Of a stretch of 64,000 nt of DNA, positions 16,606-25,814 are shown in pieces (the stretch's first letter is position 1; each line of letters opens with the position of its first letter). Origin of the DNA: Chromobacterium phragmitis (lineage in GTDB: Bacteria > Pseudomonadota > Gammaproteobacteria > Burkholderiales > Chromobacteriaceae); the NCBI RefSeq assembly GCF_003325475.1, contig NZ_CP029495.1, forward strand, positions 2,232,001 through 2,296,000, given 5' to 3'. The notes under the pieces are model-generated. The model searched no databases and was not told the origin of the DNA. It saw only the letters and a list, made by a program, of their open reading frames with translations. The translations under genes and the position numbers were made by a program.

Positions 16606-18324
16606 TTACTGCACGTCTGCCAGATCTCTGGCGCATTGTTCACAGTCTATTTTTTTTAAGATTTCAATCTTTTCGACGTCTGTAAGCTTCAGGTATCGAT
16701 TTATTGCCTCACCAGCTAACGAGGTCTCTGCACGGACTCTGTAGCTTCCATCCTGAATCAGCTCAATCAAATTAAATTTGTTGAGCAAACCATTTATACC
16801 TTTTAATGCATCGTACAAGTCCATTTCAAACGCTTTGACTGGCTTCATGAGCATCAAGGTTTTGGGCAAGGAATATTCTGTTGCAAAAAATTCCCCATTA
16901 TCTAGTTTTGCGAAAATGTGCTGTAAGATTTTGTCTAACCCCATCAATGGATTGCATAGTCCTGTATCTATTCTTCCACTCCTAATGTCTTGATTGAACG
17001 AGTGTATCGCCTTGGCTACATTGTAATCCGTGGTATATGGCCTACTTAGAGGCTCGGACCCAAATGGCGTATCACACAGCAAAGCAAGTTCGTTTTCGAT
17101 TGGAGAGTTTTCCATAAGCACCATCGCTAGCGGTTCCAGACTTTGATGCGGAATGCTGTCGCTCATTTTAATTTTTAGAGCCAACAGTACACTGGCGATT
17201 TTAGCGGCTGGTAGACCATATTGGTAGTTCTTCGTCGTGAACAAGAAAGCCTTTTCGAACTGTCTTATGTAAGAGTCGTTGACTCGGTGTCTTTCAAAAT
17301 CCCAGCGGAATTTAAACAGAGCCGCCATCGGTAGAAATGCCCGATTGGAGTATCGAATCAGATCCCCTAGTGTGCGCGACACCTCATTAGGCAGGTTTTC
17401 TGGATCAACATAACCAATCGATTCAAAGTAAAATTCTATAATTGCGTAGAAATCATCATTCTGTAAAAAATCAAAGTTGTTTTCATCAATGTCTGGATTG
17501 CACACATAGTGCTGGCATAGTTTTCGATGGCTTTCAAAAAGTTTTTCTGTATTGGGAAACACTGCTGGACTTATTTTTTTACTTAACGCTTTAAACGTTT
17601 TAAATACCACTTTGGCGGCAAGTAGTTTAAGTCTTGCTTGTTGCACAATTTCCTTGGATTTCTCTTCGCCGATTGATTCGCATATCTCGGTACTAAGGCT
17701 GGCAAGCATGTTTTCAATAGATTGCGACTTCGGGAATGAGCGATGATCAATCCGTCCCATCGCAATCTTGAAATCTGGACATTCAATGCCGCCTAGCAGC
17801 TCAGAGATGTCCATCTTTAGTTGTTTGACGCAAGCTACTTCAGGCTGGTCTTGTTGTGCTACCCCTGCTAAGTAATACAGGAGTTCACGTGCAAATACGA
17901 TGCCTAGAACGTCTCGACAATAATGTAGTAAGGATATGATTTGCGGCAAAGCCACCAGCCAGAAAAAACACACGTCTCCGTGCGTACGCGACTTAGGCGA
18001 GTAAATAGGAATGGATTTTAAATGGGAAAGCATGTTTTCAAATTTCAAAAAGCATGCTTTTAAAAAGAAACGGTCTTTATCTTCCACTTGGCATATGTCA
18101 AAGATGCCCGTCACAACTTCAGTATGAATTGTCTGCCGTCGCAGCATGCTGCGCGACTCGGACATTTGCCGTGGCCGCGCTCCTTTTTTGCCGTCTTTGT
18201 TCAGATCAAAAATGATGGATATCGCTTGGATAAAATCAGCATAGCAGGGGGTAATAATTTTCTCTTTCCCCCCAAGTTCAAGCATCATCTTAAAAAACTC
18301 TTCAGCGTTTTTTTGTTTTTCCAT
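16606..18324 (-). CDS. Large orphan protein of the island
   Basis: 572 residues from the ATG at 18324 (AAGGC lies about 11 bases upstream); an in-frame start 15 codons further up is possible. Mostly helical by composition, low GC (about 43%), no signal peptide or clear membrane segment. I see no P-loop, nuclease or protease motif; a CEQC pair near the C-terminus is the only cysteine motif. It lies in the slot between integrase and AlpA-like regulator, where integrative elements often carry variable accessory genes such as phage defence. Function cannot be assigned. Confidence 0.7.
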   Translation of the reverse strand: MEKQKNAEEFFKMMLELGGKEKIITPCYADFIQAISIIFDLNKDGKKGARPRQMSESRSMLRRQTIHTEVVTGIFDICQVEDKDRFFLKACFLKFENMLSHLKSIPIYSPKSRTHGDVCFFWLVALPQIISLLHYCRDVLGIVFARELLYYLAGVAQQDQPEVACVKQLKMDISELLGGIECPDFKIAMGRIDHRSFPKSQSIENMLASLSTEICESIGEEKSKEIVQQARLKLLAAKVVFKTFKALSKKISPAVFPNTEKLFESHRKLCQHYVCNPDIDENNFDFLQNDDFYAIIEFYFESIGYVDPENLPNEVSRTLGDLIRYSNRAFLPMAALFKFRWDFERHRVNDSYIRQFEKAFLFTTKNYQYGLPAAKIASVLLALKIKMSDSIPHQSLEPLAMVLMENSPIENELALLCDTPFGSEPLSRPYTTDYNVAKAIHSFNQDIRSGRIDTGLCNPLMGLDKILQHIFAKLDNGEFFATEYSLPKTLMLMKPVKAFEMDLYDALKGINGLLNKFNLIELIQDGSYRVRAETSLAGEAINRYLKLTDVEKIEILKKIDCEQCARDLADVQ

Positions 18325-18631
18325 GTTCACTAGCGCCTTACAACAATGTGATAACCAGCGAATCGGCATGCTACGTATGCCATTGATTATGCTGCCGTCC
18401 GATCGATCAAAACTGCCTATAACGATTGGTACTACGTCCTCTTCAAATGCCTCATAGGGACGAAGGTCCTAATACTAACTCACCAAACCGCCTCCTGACC
18501 GCATGCCTTGACGTGTCTCCGCAGATTTCCGGGTGTGTCGCGTTGCCCCCGTTCGTATCCTGGCTTCGCTTCAACGGGGATCAACGACAGAAGAGCTGTC
18601 CCCACCCTTCACCCTTTTAGGAGACTTTCAG

Positions 18632-18820
18632 ATGAGTCAGAGTCAGTATCTGAATACTAACGAGTTTGCAAGTGGGCTTTCATTGCGCCCGCAGACGATT
18701 CGCAAGCGTTTCGCCGCTACGGGCAGCTACTTTGGCGTTCGGCCAGTCAAGCTGCCGAATGGCCAATTGCGCTGGCCTACAGATGCTGTCGAACGTTTGA
18801 TGAAAGGGAACGCTGCATGA
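18632..18820 (+). CDS. AlpA-like small DNA-binding regulator or excisionase
   Basis: 62 residues with a helix-turn-helix: FASGLSLRPQTIRKRFAATG, then VKLPNGQLRWPTDAVERLM, the pattern of MerR/AlpA-type excisionase regulators in P4-like elements. AGGAGA lies six bases before the ATG. Its TGA overlaps the next ATG (ATGA), so it is coupled to the DUF3987 gene. It probably regulates the element's integrase or replication genes. Confidence 0.75.
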   Translation: MSQSQYLNTNEFASGLSLRPQTIRKRFAATGSYFGVRPVKLPNGQLRWPTDAVERLMKGNAA

Positions 18821-20322
18821 AACCTAGCAATTCTTCCCTGCCGCGCCAAAGCTACTTTCCTATGCTGACCTTGCCGAAGAAGCTCCAGAGTGCGGTTTGT
18901 GCTACGCAAGCACTGATTCAAGCACCGGACTCGATGGTGGCTACGCTGGGCATCGCAGTCATGTCCGAAGCCCTGCAAGGCCTGGGCAGCGTGCAGATCC
19001 CGAATGGGCCGCTTTGCCCTCTGTCGAACTGGGTGTTGATCATTGCCGACACGGGCGTGGGGAAAACGCCTTCTTTGAATATGATGCGCAAGCCGCTGGT
19101 TGAATTTGAAAATGCAAGGCATCGGCAGTATGAGCAAGCGATGGCAGACTTCCAAGCAGAACATCGTGCATGGGATCTGGAACGGGCCGAGTACGAACAG
19201 GCATTGCGCAAGGTGGTTCGGAAAGGAGGGGACATGCATGCCTGCAAGCAGCGCTTGACCCAGCATATGGCGGAAGAGCCGAAGCGTCCAGGCAAGACCA
19301 TGCTGACCTATCAAGATGCCACGCCTGAAGCCTTCTGCCAGGGGCTGTGCGATCACTGGCCGAATGCGAGCTTGGTAAACGATGAAGCCGCCAGCTACTT
19401 CAACGGCCATATGGGGCAGGCGATGGCGATGCTCAATCAGCGCTGGGAGATTCAATCGCTGTCCATTGAGCGGGTTTCGCGGGACAAGCCCATGTTCGTG
19501 CAAGATCCCCGCGTGGCACTGATTCTGGCGATTCAACCTGGCCCCTTTGAGCGATACATGGAGCGCAGTGGACAGGAAGCGCGCGAACTGGGAGCGATGT
19601 CTCGCTTTCTGGTATGCCGCCCCGACAACAATCAAGGCGACCGTTATGTGGGTCCGATCGAAATCGATCCGCAAGAGCTGAGCGGTTTTCATGATCGTGT
19701 GACGCAGTGTTTGCAAGACAGCATAACTGCTGATGGCGAGCCCTTGCTGGAAAAACGCGTCTTGACCTTTAGCCCGGAAGCGGCCCGGCGTTACCATCAG
19801 ATACGCGAGCAAATTGAGGTTGCCATGCGTCCTGGCCAGAGCTTGGCGAATGTGAAGGATTACGCGGCCAAGACGCCGCGCCACTTGGCTAGATTGGCAG
19901 GCGTGTTCGAGTATTTCGAAAGCGGTCATACCATCATCAGCCTGGACATGCTGGAGCGAGCCTATGCCGTGATGACCTGGTACATCAATGAGTACATCCG
20001 CGTTTTTGTACCGCCGCCGGAGTACCCGCAGGAACAGCAGGACGCGGATAGACTGCAACCGTGGTTGCACCAGTTCGCCCAGAAGCGTTGCAACCGCTAC
20101 TTGGTCAAGAACGACATCCGCAAGCATGTGCTGAGCGAGTTGCGCGACAAAGCGCGTTTGGAGCGGGCGCTTGGCGTGCTGCGGCAGCGTGGTTGGATTA
20201 AGGAGTGGTTGGTAGGGAAGATAGGTTTGATCGACATGATGCCTAATCTCTACGGTGATCCAGTAGCGCTGAACATGGCATTGAATACCTATCGCACCTC
20301 CCGCTGCAAGCCTACCTTCTGA
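18817..20322 (+). CDS. DUF3987 (YfjI-type) P-loop protein
   Basis: 501 residues. A Walker A motif is visible near residue 75 (LIIADTGVGKTPSLNMM) and an acidic strand NDEAASYF near 185. DUF3987 proteins sit in P4-like and integrative elements and are thought to act with primase or helicase functions in element DNA replication. A helical segment with many charged residues (about 95-150) follows the P-loop. It is translationally coupled to the AlpA-like gene and followed by a terminator. Confidence 0.85.
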   Translation: MKPSNSSLPRQSYFPMLTLPKKLQSAVCATQALIQAPDSMVATLGIAVMSEALQGLGSVQIPNGPLCPLSNWVLIIADTGVGKTPSLNMMRKPLVEFENARHRQYEQAMADFQAEHRAWDLERAEYEQALRKVVRKGGDMHACKQRLTQHMAEEPKRPGKTMLTYQDATPEAFCQGLCDHWPNASLVNDEAASYFNGHMGQAMAMLNQRWEIQSLSIERVSRDKPMFVQDPRVALILAIQPGPFERYMERSGQEARELGAMSRFLVCRPDNNQGDRYVGPIEIDPQELSGFHDRVTQCLQDSITADGEPLLEKRVLTFSPEAARRYHQIREQIEVAMRPGQSLANVKDYAAKTPRHLARLAGVFEYFESGHTIISLDMLERAYAVMTWYINEYIRVFVPPPEYPQEQQDADRLQPWLHQFAQKRCNRYLVKNDIRKHVLSELRDKARLERALGVLRQRGWIKEWLVGKIGLIDMMPNLYGDPVALNMALNTYRTSRCKPTF

Positions 20323-20381
20323 TCCTGCGCGATTGCGCCAGCTGCGGTCTGGCCGCAGCGGCGCAGGCGGCGCTGGCAGAT

Positions 20382-20417
20382 CTCAACCGGTGACCTTGAT
20401 GGTTGCCGGTTTTTTTT
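20382..20417 (+). terminator. Rho-independent terminator after the DUF3987 gene
   Basis: AACCGG and CCGGTT arms separated by 15 bases, with the right arm running into nine T residues, about 60 bp after the stop codon. Confidence 0.6.
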
Positions 20418-20970
20418 TGCCTCATTCCGATGCTTTATCCACATTAAGCTAAATACCGAATTCTGATCCAGTTCTTTTTTGATATGTGCGAATGCGCAAC
20501 AAAAAACATGGTGAATGCCGCGTTGACTTGGATGGAGCAGCGTATATTCCTGGGCAAGTGAGTCTTATATTAATTTTTGGGGATTGACGCCACTGCGGGT
20601 TGGCTGGTTTACTAGTTGTTAAATAATTCTGCGAGGATGAGGTCTCGCAATAGTAGCTATTTTTTTGATTAAACTAGAAATGGAAGCTAATAACTCTGTA
20701 TATTAACCTGTTTTATTAATTGCCCGCCCTGAGGACATTTTTGAAATCTTCATACAAGGAGTTCCTGCATTTTTTAATGTAGTTCATTCTGGTATATGTT
20801 TATTATTGGATTATTCATTTCTTTTCATTAAGAAGAGAGGTGCTTGCCTAGGCAGCTGTCTTGATAATCAAAGCCATGGCAGTAATTGACAAGCCATGGG
20901 TCATTAATAAGCAAGTTAAATTATTATTTGTTATCCCTATTCATTGAGAGGAGCAAGTAAAGGGATCTCT
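20418..20970. other. AT-rich intergenic region, possible replication or control region
   Basis: About 550 bp, much lower in GC than the chromosome, with no gene. It contains an inverted repeat TGCGAG-N8-CTCGCA (20630-20649) and two AAGCCATGG direct repeats (near 20873 and 20891). It precedes the YagK/YfjJ gene, so an origin or nick site for that protein is possible but unproven. A degenerate TATGTGCG-AATG-CGCA element lies at 20483. Confidence 0.4.
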
Positions 20971-21582
20971 ATGAATATTTCTTTTCAACCTGACTATGCA
21001 TTTTCTGAGGTAAATTGCCAGAGTGCGATCAATTTCATCTTGAACTGCAAACGTAATGGCTACAAGAGAGTCATGGCAGTGCGTGTGGACTTTCTGATAA
21101 AAGACCAGTTTCAGCAGGGCATGTCTGTGTTTGAGATTCAGGATTACAAGATAAGGCTTTGGAACAATCGTCGTGGGAAGCCTAGCATCTTTGAACATTG
21201 CCTGGGTTGGGTATGGGCTTTGGAGTACACGGAAGAGGCTAGCTATCATTACCACTGCTTGTTTGTGTTTGATGCCGATAAGGTTCAGGCGGATGCGTAC
21301 TATGGTGACCAGATAGGTGAGTATTGGATGGCCATATCGCAAGGCAAGGGGTGCTACAACAACTGCAATCGGAATAAGCAACAGTACTATCATCTTGGTG
21401 TTGGGAGGATACACTTGGACAGCGAAAAGGAGCTGAGCAATCTTTGCAATGCCGTTATCCCATATCTTGCCAAGAACGATGATCAAGTGCGATCTGCGAT
21501 TGATTGTGATGCGATGGCAATGGGTGTATTGCCTATGAGAGTCCGGACCTTTGGCTGTAGTAATAACTTAAAGCTTTGGTAG
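20971..21582 (+). CDS. YagK/YfjJ (inovirus Gp2-like) protein, possible HUH replication initiator
   Basis: 203 residues. It matches the YagK/YfjJ C-terminal domain found in inovirus Gp2 and in integrative elements. Near residue 90 the strand SYHYHCLFVFD contains His-hydrophobic-His, and near 170 VIPYLAKND has Tyr and Lys three apart; together these look like the HUH and Y motifs of rolling-circle initiators. AAAGGGATCTCT precedes the ATG at 20971. Low GC, like the rest of the left arm. Catalytic function is an inference. Confidence 0.7.
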   Translation: MNISFQPDYAFSEVNCQSAINFILNCKRNGYKRVMAVRVDFLIKDQFQQGMSVFEIQDYKIRLWNNRRGKPSIFEHCLGWVWALEYTEEASYHYHCLFVFDADKVQADAYYGDQIGEYWMAISQGKGCYNNCNRNKQQYYHLGVGRIHLDSEKELSNLCNAVIPYLAKNDDQVRSAIDCDAMAMGVLPMRVRTFGCSNNLKLW

Positions 21583-21632
21583 ATTGCCCTACAGATAGTG
21601 ATGTGTTGGTGGGGAAATAGTCCAGTGTTTTG

Positions 21633-21996
21633 CTACAAACTTTGCAGATAGACTGCCAGGTTGTTCAAATCATCCTCATCGAGTCCATGAATAATGGCTT
21701 GCATTGCCACCGCGGAGGGGCGTTGGCTGGTAGAGAAAACATGCAGTTGCTTGAGTAGGTAGGCAGCATGCTAGCCCGCTAGACGGGGAGCCTGCTCGGT
21801 CCCCTCTGCTTGATTACCATGACAGGCAAAGCAGGCAGGTACGGCATCACCTTTTCCATGCAGGAAAATTTCTTTTCCTGCCGCAATTTTCGCAGCCTCA
21901 CCACCGGCCGCGTTGGGCTGAGGCTTCTGTCCTGCGAAATAGGCGGCCACACCTGCGATTTCCGCATCGTTAAGTCCTCCGGCGACACCCCACATG
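21633..21996 (-). pseudogene. Cytochrome c4-type fragment, truncated and with an amber codon
   Basis: The minus frame reads MWGVAGGLNDAEIAGVAAYF, then VPACFACHGNQAEG (CxxCH heme site) and, after a TAG at 21771-21773, a further 45 codons ending AVYLQSL. This is the second heme domain of a diheme cytochrome c4. The 5' part is missing exactly at the end of the IS5-family element, and LAG-TAG-HAAYLL suggests a Gln codon (CAG) turned into TAG. The gene is dead. Confidence 0.8.
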
Positions 21997-23031
21997 GGCG
22001 CTGTTGCACAAATCCTTCTCCACCGCAGCTTGGTAGGATAGCGGCATGACCAAGCCCGCTCCAAAACGCTATCGAACGACCAGCTGGAACGCCTACAACC
22101 AAGCCCTGATCCAACGCGGCTCTCTGTCCGTTTGGCTGGACACGAGCATGTCATGGCAGGCCGCTCCTCGTGGCAAACGCGGACGGGCGCAGACCTATAG
22201 CGATGTGGCTATTCATTCTGTTTGACTATCAAGAACCTGTTTGGACTGCCTTTGCGGCAGACCATCGGTTTCATCCAAAGTCTGCTCAAGCTGGCCGGCT
22301 TAGGCTGGGGCGCCCCCGACTACAGCACGTTGTCCAGACGGCAGCAGACGCTGCAGGTCAGAATTCCCTATCAGAAAAGTTCAGGCGCGCTGCATCTGCT
22401 GGTGGATAGCACCGGCATCAAGATGCTGGGCGAAGGTGAGTGGAAAACCAAGAAGCATGGCGCGGAATATCGCCGGCAGTGGCGCAAGGTGCATCTGGGC
22501 ATCGATGCGGAAACCCTGCAGATCCGCGCCATCGAGGTGACAGATAACCGCCAGGGCGATGCGCAAATGTTGCCTTCGCTCTTGGCACAAATCCCCGCAG
22601 ATGAGCCGATAGCCTGTGTGAGCGGCGATGGGGCTTTCGATACCAAGGCATGTCACGAGGCGATTGCCGCGCGGGGCGCGATCGGGTGCATTCCGACCCG
22701 CAAGAATGCGAAACCATGGAAAGGAAACTCGCTGGGTGTGCTGGCTCGCAACGAGATCCTGCGGGCGACCAAACGACTAGGCCGGGCGATCTGGAAGCGT
22801 TGGAGCGGCTACCATCGCCGCAGCCTGGTGGAAACCAAGATGCATTGCTTCAAACGGTTGGGTGAAAGGGTGACGGCCCGTCGCTTCGATAGCCAAGTGG
22901 CAGAGCTGCAAGTACGCGCTGCCATCTTGAACCGTTTCAGCATGCTGGGCCGTCCATACACGGTGGCGGTGGCATAAGTCCGCTTGGGAAAAGGGGAAAC
23001 TCGCCCTGTTCAGGATTTATGCAACAGCGCC
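21997..23031 (+). mobile_element. IS5-family insertion sequence (copy 1)
   Basis: 1035 bp with terminal inverted repeats GGCGCTGTTGCACAAATC and its near-perfect complement at 23014-23031. It encodes one transposase, broken by a frameshift. The flanks show no obvious target duplication, in line with a deletion next to the element that removed the front of the cytochrome gene. Confidence 0.88.
22046..22977 (+). pseudogene. IS5-family transposase, frameshifted
   Basis: The first 59 codons (22046-22222) read MTKPAPKRYRTTSWNAYNQA and end at TGA 22223; the rest continues from 22222 in another frame. The DDE residues are in VDSTGIKMLGEGEW, GDGAFDTKACHEA and YHRRSLVETKMHCFKRLG. Compared with the second copy (AIQLCLSIK) one base is missing after CA in GCT-ATT-CA-TTC-TGT-TTG, so the gene is a frameshift mutant rather than a normal two-frame transposase. 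Confidence 0.85.
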
Positions 23032-23152
23032 TCTGAGATGCAACAGCTAGCTTGCTCCCTGATTTACTTACGGGTTATTGAGAAATTTTGTTATCGGCTC
23101 TAAATGGGTGTTGAGATTCCGATAGCGCGGTAGCTATATGGTGCTACTCGAA

Positions 23153-23656
23153 TTAGGCTTCTTTCCATCCCGTCGAAATATCTAGAATGGCATGCGCTTT
23201 GGCAACGTCGGCTTCTCCACCGTGTATCACCAGCACATATTTATCGGCTTTCAGCGCGGTTTCGTATTTCACTGCCTGTTCGGCGTTAATGCCAACTCGG
23301 GTCAGCGCAGCGCCTAATGCGGATACCCCGCCCACAATCGCCGCGCCTTCCAGGGCACCGACCAGTGCTGCAACAACCGGGCCGGCCATGGCAACCATTC
23401 CCACGCCAGGCAAAAAGAAAACCGCGGGAGCAAGCAGTAATCCCCATAAACCACCCCAAAATGCGCCTATGCCTCCCCAGGCTTTCATTTTGTCGCCTAC
23501 GGTATAAAAACCGACCGGGTTTTCCTCGCTGTGGTAGCCTTTCCCAATGACAGATAGTTTTTTTACGTCGAAACCACCTTTGCTTAGCAGGCGGATGGCA
23601 TCCTCCGCTTCTTGATGGGTGTTGTAAACATAAACTGGGGATTGTGCTGAGCTCAT
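23153..23656 (-). CDS. YflT/general-stress-17M-like membrane protein
   Basis: 167 residues. The N-terminal VYVYNTHQEAEDAIRLLSKG and KLSVIGKGYHSEE strands match the heat-induced YflT-like (general stress protein 17M) domain. The middle has two hydrophobic stretches rich in Gly and Ala (about residues 60-115), so the protein is probably membrane-associated. It lies 49 bp downstream of the BON gene and probably shares its promoter. Molecular function is unknown. Confidence 0.75.
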   Translation of the reverse strand: MSSAQSPVYVYNTHQEAEDAIRLLSKGGFDVKKLSVIGKGYHSEENPVGFYTVGDKMKAWGGIGAFWGGLWGLLLAPAVFFLPGVGMVAMAGPVVAALVGALEGAAIVGGVSALGAALTRVGINAEQAVKYETALKADKYVLVIHGGEADVAKAHAILDISTGWKEA

Positions 23657-23705
23657 GATATTTCCTTTAAGGATGCATGATTTAAAATGCCTTTGTCATA
23701 TTGAT

Positions 23706-24359
23706 CTAGATTGCTACCTTGATTCTATTGATCACCTGATGTACGCCCGGCATGCCCCAGGCGGCATGATCGGCTAATTCGCGTTCAGACCAGCTATGCA
23801 CTGAACCATTCAGAATCACATCTGATCCCTGAATGGTTACGGAAATGCTGTCCATATCGGCTATGGCCCGGCGGCGAAGCGCATTTTCCACACCACCCTT
23901 CACCTCGTTCATGGATAGTTTGGGGCGGATGGCGATATTGTCGCTCACGCCGGTGACACCCAGTAAATGTCGTACCATCCGTGTAGCGATTTGGCGCTGA
24001 TAATCCCATTCCACCGTTCCAGATAGCGTGACCCAACCCTTTTCCACCATGACTTGCAAACCTTCTTTAGGTATTTCAGCCATTTGTTGCAGTAGATTGG
24101 CGACTGATCGGGATATATCGGCATCGTCACGCCGGTCTGCATTCGGTAATTGGACATCCATTTCAATGGCCAGCGCTTTGACGCCGGCTACGCGCAGCGC
24201 CGCGCGCTCCGCTGCCCATTTTTCGGCATAACTGCTGACATGTCCGGTTAGCGTTACCGCGCCATCACTAGCAGATACGCCTACATGGGTGGCATTGATA
24301 GATGGGTCCCAATTAAGTTCCGCTATTACATCCTGTTGTAATTGCATATCGTTTTTCAT
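23706..24359 (-). CDS. Protein with three BON domains (OsmY-like, no signal peptide)
   Basis: 217 residues made of three BON repeats, roughly 5-72, 80-150 and 155-217; each shows the VTLTGHVSS or VTLSGTVEW strand pair (third VILNGSVHSW) and a helix ending near GVxxV. BON proteins bind phospholipid membranes and are induced in osmotic shock. No signal peptide is visible, so it probably works in the cytoplasm, unlike OsmY. Operator-like palindrome 24418 lies 59 bp upstream; the YflT-like gene follows. Confidence 0.88.
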   Translation of the reverse strand: MKNDMQLQQDVIAELNWDPSINATHVGVSASDGAVTLTGHVSSYAEKWAAERAALRVAGVKALAIEMDVQLPNADRRDDADISRSVANLLQQMAEIPKEGLQVMVEKGWVTLSGTVEWDYQRQIATRMVRHLLGVTGVSDNIAIRPKLSMNEVKGGVENALRRRAIADMDSISVTIQGSDVILNGSVHSWSERELADHAAWGMPGVHQVINRIKVAI

Positions 24360-24417
24360 CGCATGATCTCCAGGCAGCCATTAAGAATCTGTAGATTGGC
24401 ATTCGGTTTTTGGATGG

Positions 24418-24437
24418 TCTGTTCGATAACGTACATA
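24418..24437. promoter_or_regulatory. Stress-regulon palindrome, site 1 (BON operon)
   Basis: TCTGTTCG-ATAA-CGTACATA. Core TGTNCG-N4-CGNACA as in the other cassette sites. On the minus strand a CAATCT hexamer is centred about 31 bp downstream of the palindrome centre, the class II activator geometry. Confidence 0.65.
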
Positions 24438-24682
24438 GGGGAAAATCAGGTTGGTGACGTCGATTGGGGGATGACTAAGCAGATATTGATCTGAAGAGGT
24501 TGGATACTAGCAGTATGCTGAATGCGAAGAATGGGCCGGCCGGGTAGCGTTTTTGTGCAGCGCCTCGCGTGGGTTGTCCTATTTCCGGCGATTATATTGC
24601 GCGAGGCGGCACCGAATTCCGATCAGGAATAATTAGTGGGTGGTCGATGTGGTCTATCAAACAGCGTTTCAAATACCGGACT
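24438..24682. other. Intergenic DNA between the BON operon and slipin gene
   Basis: No gene seen. It holds a 9-bp inverted repeat CGCCTCGCG/CGCGAGGCG (24561-24569, 24600-24608) with a 30-bp gap, of unknown meaning. Confidence 0.4.
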
Positions 24683-25579
24683 TTATTTCAATGCGGTGGA
24701 TTCGACCGGGTTGGCGTGGTTGGCGGAGGCGTGGGGCGTGGCCTGTCGCTTGGAGGCGCGGCTTGTGCCAGCGGCGACCATTGGATTCAGGCTGTCCACC
24801 ATGGTGCTCGGGATCAGAATGGTGGTGCCGCGCTCCTTGGTGGTTTCGTAGATGATGTTCATTGCCCGCAATTGCAGCGCGGCCGGGTGGTCGGCATAGA
24901 CATTGGCCGCCTCGACGAACTTGTTGGCGATTTCGGCTTCGGCGGACCCCAAGATGATGCGGGCCTGCTTTTCTCGTTCGGCCTGCGCCTGACGCGACAT
25001 CGAGTCCTGCAACGCCACTGGTATGGCAACGTCGCGGATTTCCACTGAGCGCACCGTAATGCCCCATTCCGCGGTCTTTTCGCCTATCTTGCGGCACAGT
25101 TCCTGGTCGGTGCTGCGGCGGTCGCTCAGCAGCACGCCCAGCATCGATGAGCCTATCATTTCACGCAGCGAGGTCTGCGCCACGCGGTCTATAGCCTGGC
25201 GATAATCAGTGATGGCCAGCGCCGCCTTTTGCGCGTCATGGACATGCCAGAAGATGATGGCATCCACGTTCACTGGCACCGTGTCGCGGGTCAAGGCCTG
25301 TTCGGCATTAAAGGCGGTGGTCTGGATTCTTTCGTCTATGGTTGCCACCACGTTGTCTACCACCGGGATGATCAAGAACAGGCCCGGTCCGCTGACTCCG
25401 CGCAATTTGCCGGCGCGCAACACCACACATTTTTGCCAGGTATTGGCCATGCGTAAGGATTGCGACACGATGGCGGCGGCCACCCATAGCACAATGGCCG
25501 GCGCTAGATAGCCCTGGAAATTGGCCAGCGCGCCTAGTAGGAACAAGGTGGTGATAATGAATAAGGTGATGGGGTTCAT
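24683..25579 (-). CDS. Slipin (SPFH/band 7, stomatin-like) membrane protein
   Basis: 298 residues. Two hydrophobic segments at the N-terminus (about 3-25 and 26-45) are followed by a band 7 domain: GLFLIIPVVDNV, QTTAFNAEQALTRDTVPVNV, RVAQTSLREMIG, then WGITVRSVEIRDVAIP and a coiled-coil stretch QAQAEREKQARIILGSAEAE. Bacterial slipins form membrane microdomain assemblies, often with a NfeD partner that is absent here. AGGAGCATCGCC precedes the ATG at 25579. It is divergent from the Crp/Fnr gene and shares its operator. Confidence 0.92.
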   Translation of the reverse strand: MNPITLFIITTLFLLGALANFQGYLAPAIVLWVAAAIVSQSLRMANTWQKCVVLRAGKLRGVSGPGLFLIIPVVDNVVATIDERIQTTAFNAEQALTRDTVPVNVDAIIFWHVHDAQKAALAITDYRQAIDRVAQTSLREMIGSSMLGVLLSDRRSTDQELCRKIGEKTAEWGITVRSVEIRDVAIPVALQDSMSRQAQAEREKQARIILGSAEAEIANKFVEAANVYADHPAALQLRAMNIIYETTKERGTTILIPSTMVDSLNPMVAAGTSRASKRQATPHASANHANPVESTALK

Positions 25580-25689
25580 GGCGATGCTCCTGGCGGCGCG
25601 TTCCATCCGGCAGACACCGGCCGCAGACGGACACGGATCGTAAACAGCTTGTGACAGTGCTTAAGAATTGGCGCTTTTCCCGCGATTGA

Positions 25690-25709
25690 TCTGTACGCTG
25701 TCACACATA
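25690..25709. promoter_or_regulatory. Stress-regulon palindrome, site 2 (slipin / Crp-Fnr intergenic)
   Basis: TCTGTACG-CTGT-CACACATA, one base off perfect in the right core arm. On the plus strand TAGTAA (25731-25736) is centred about 34 bp downstream, a plausible -10 of the regulator gene, which suggests autoregulation. Confidence 0.6.
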
Positions 25710-25814
25710 GCGCGCAATGATTGGCAGCCATAGTAAAGATTAACGGCATTGCATATGCTGGATAATTGCCGATTCATGCGAGCCGGCCCAGCGCGCGCTC
25801 ACTCGGGAGGGATG

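Noticed and set aside
20483..20502. TATGTGCG-AATG-CGCAACAA, resembling the stress-regulon palindrome.
   Set aside because: The right arm breaks after CGCA, no stress gene is near and the next gene starts 470 bp away; treated as a chance match.
22046..22977. Programmed -1 frameshift in IS5-family copy 1.
   Set aside because: The second copy reads through the same place in one frame and the alignment shows one missing base; no slippery heptamer is present at the shift.
24561..24608. Inverted repeat CGCCTCGCG/CGCGAGGCG as a possible small IS or MITE.
   Set aside because: No target duplication and a gap of only 30 bp; too short to support a mobile element.
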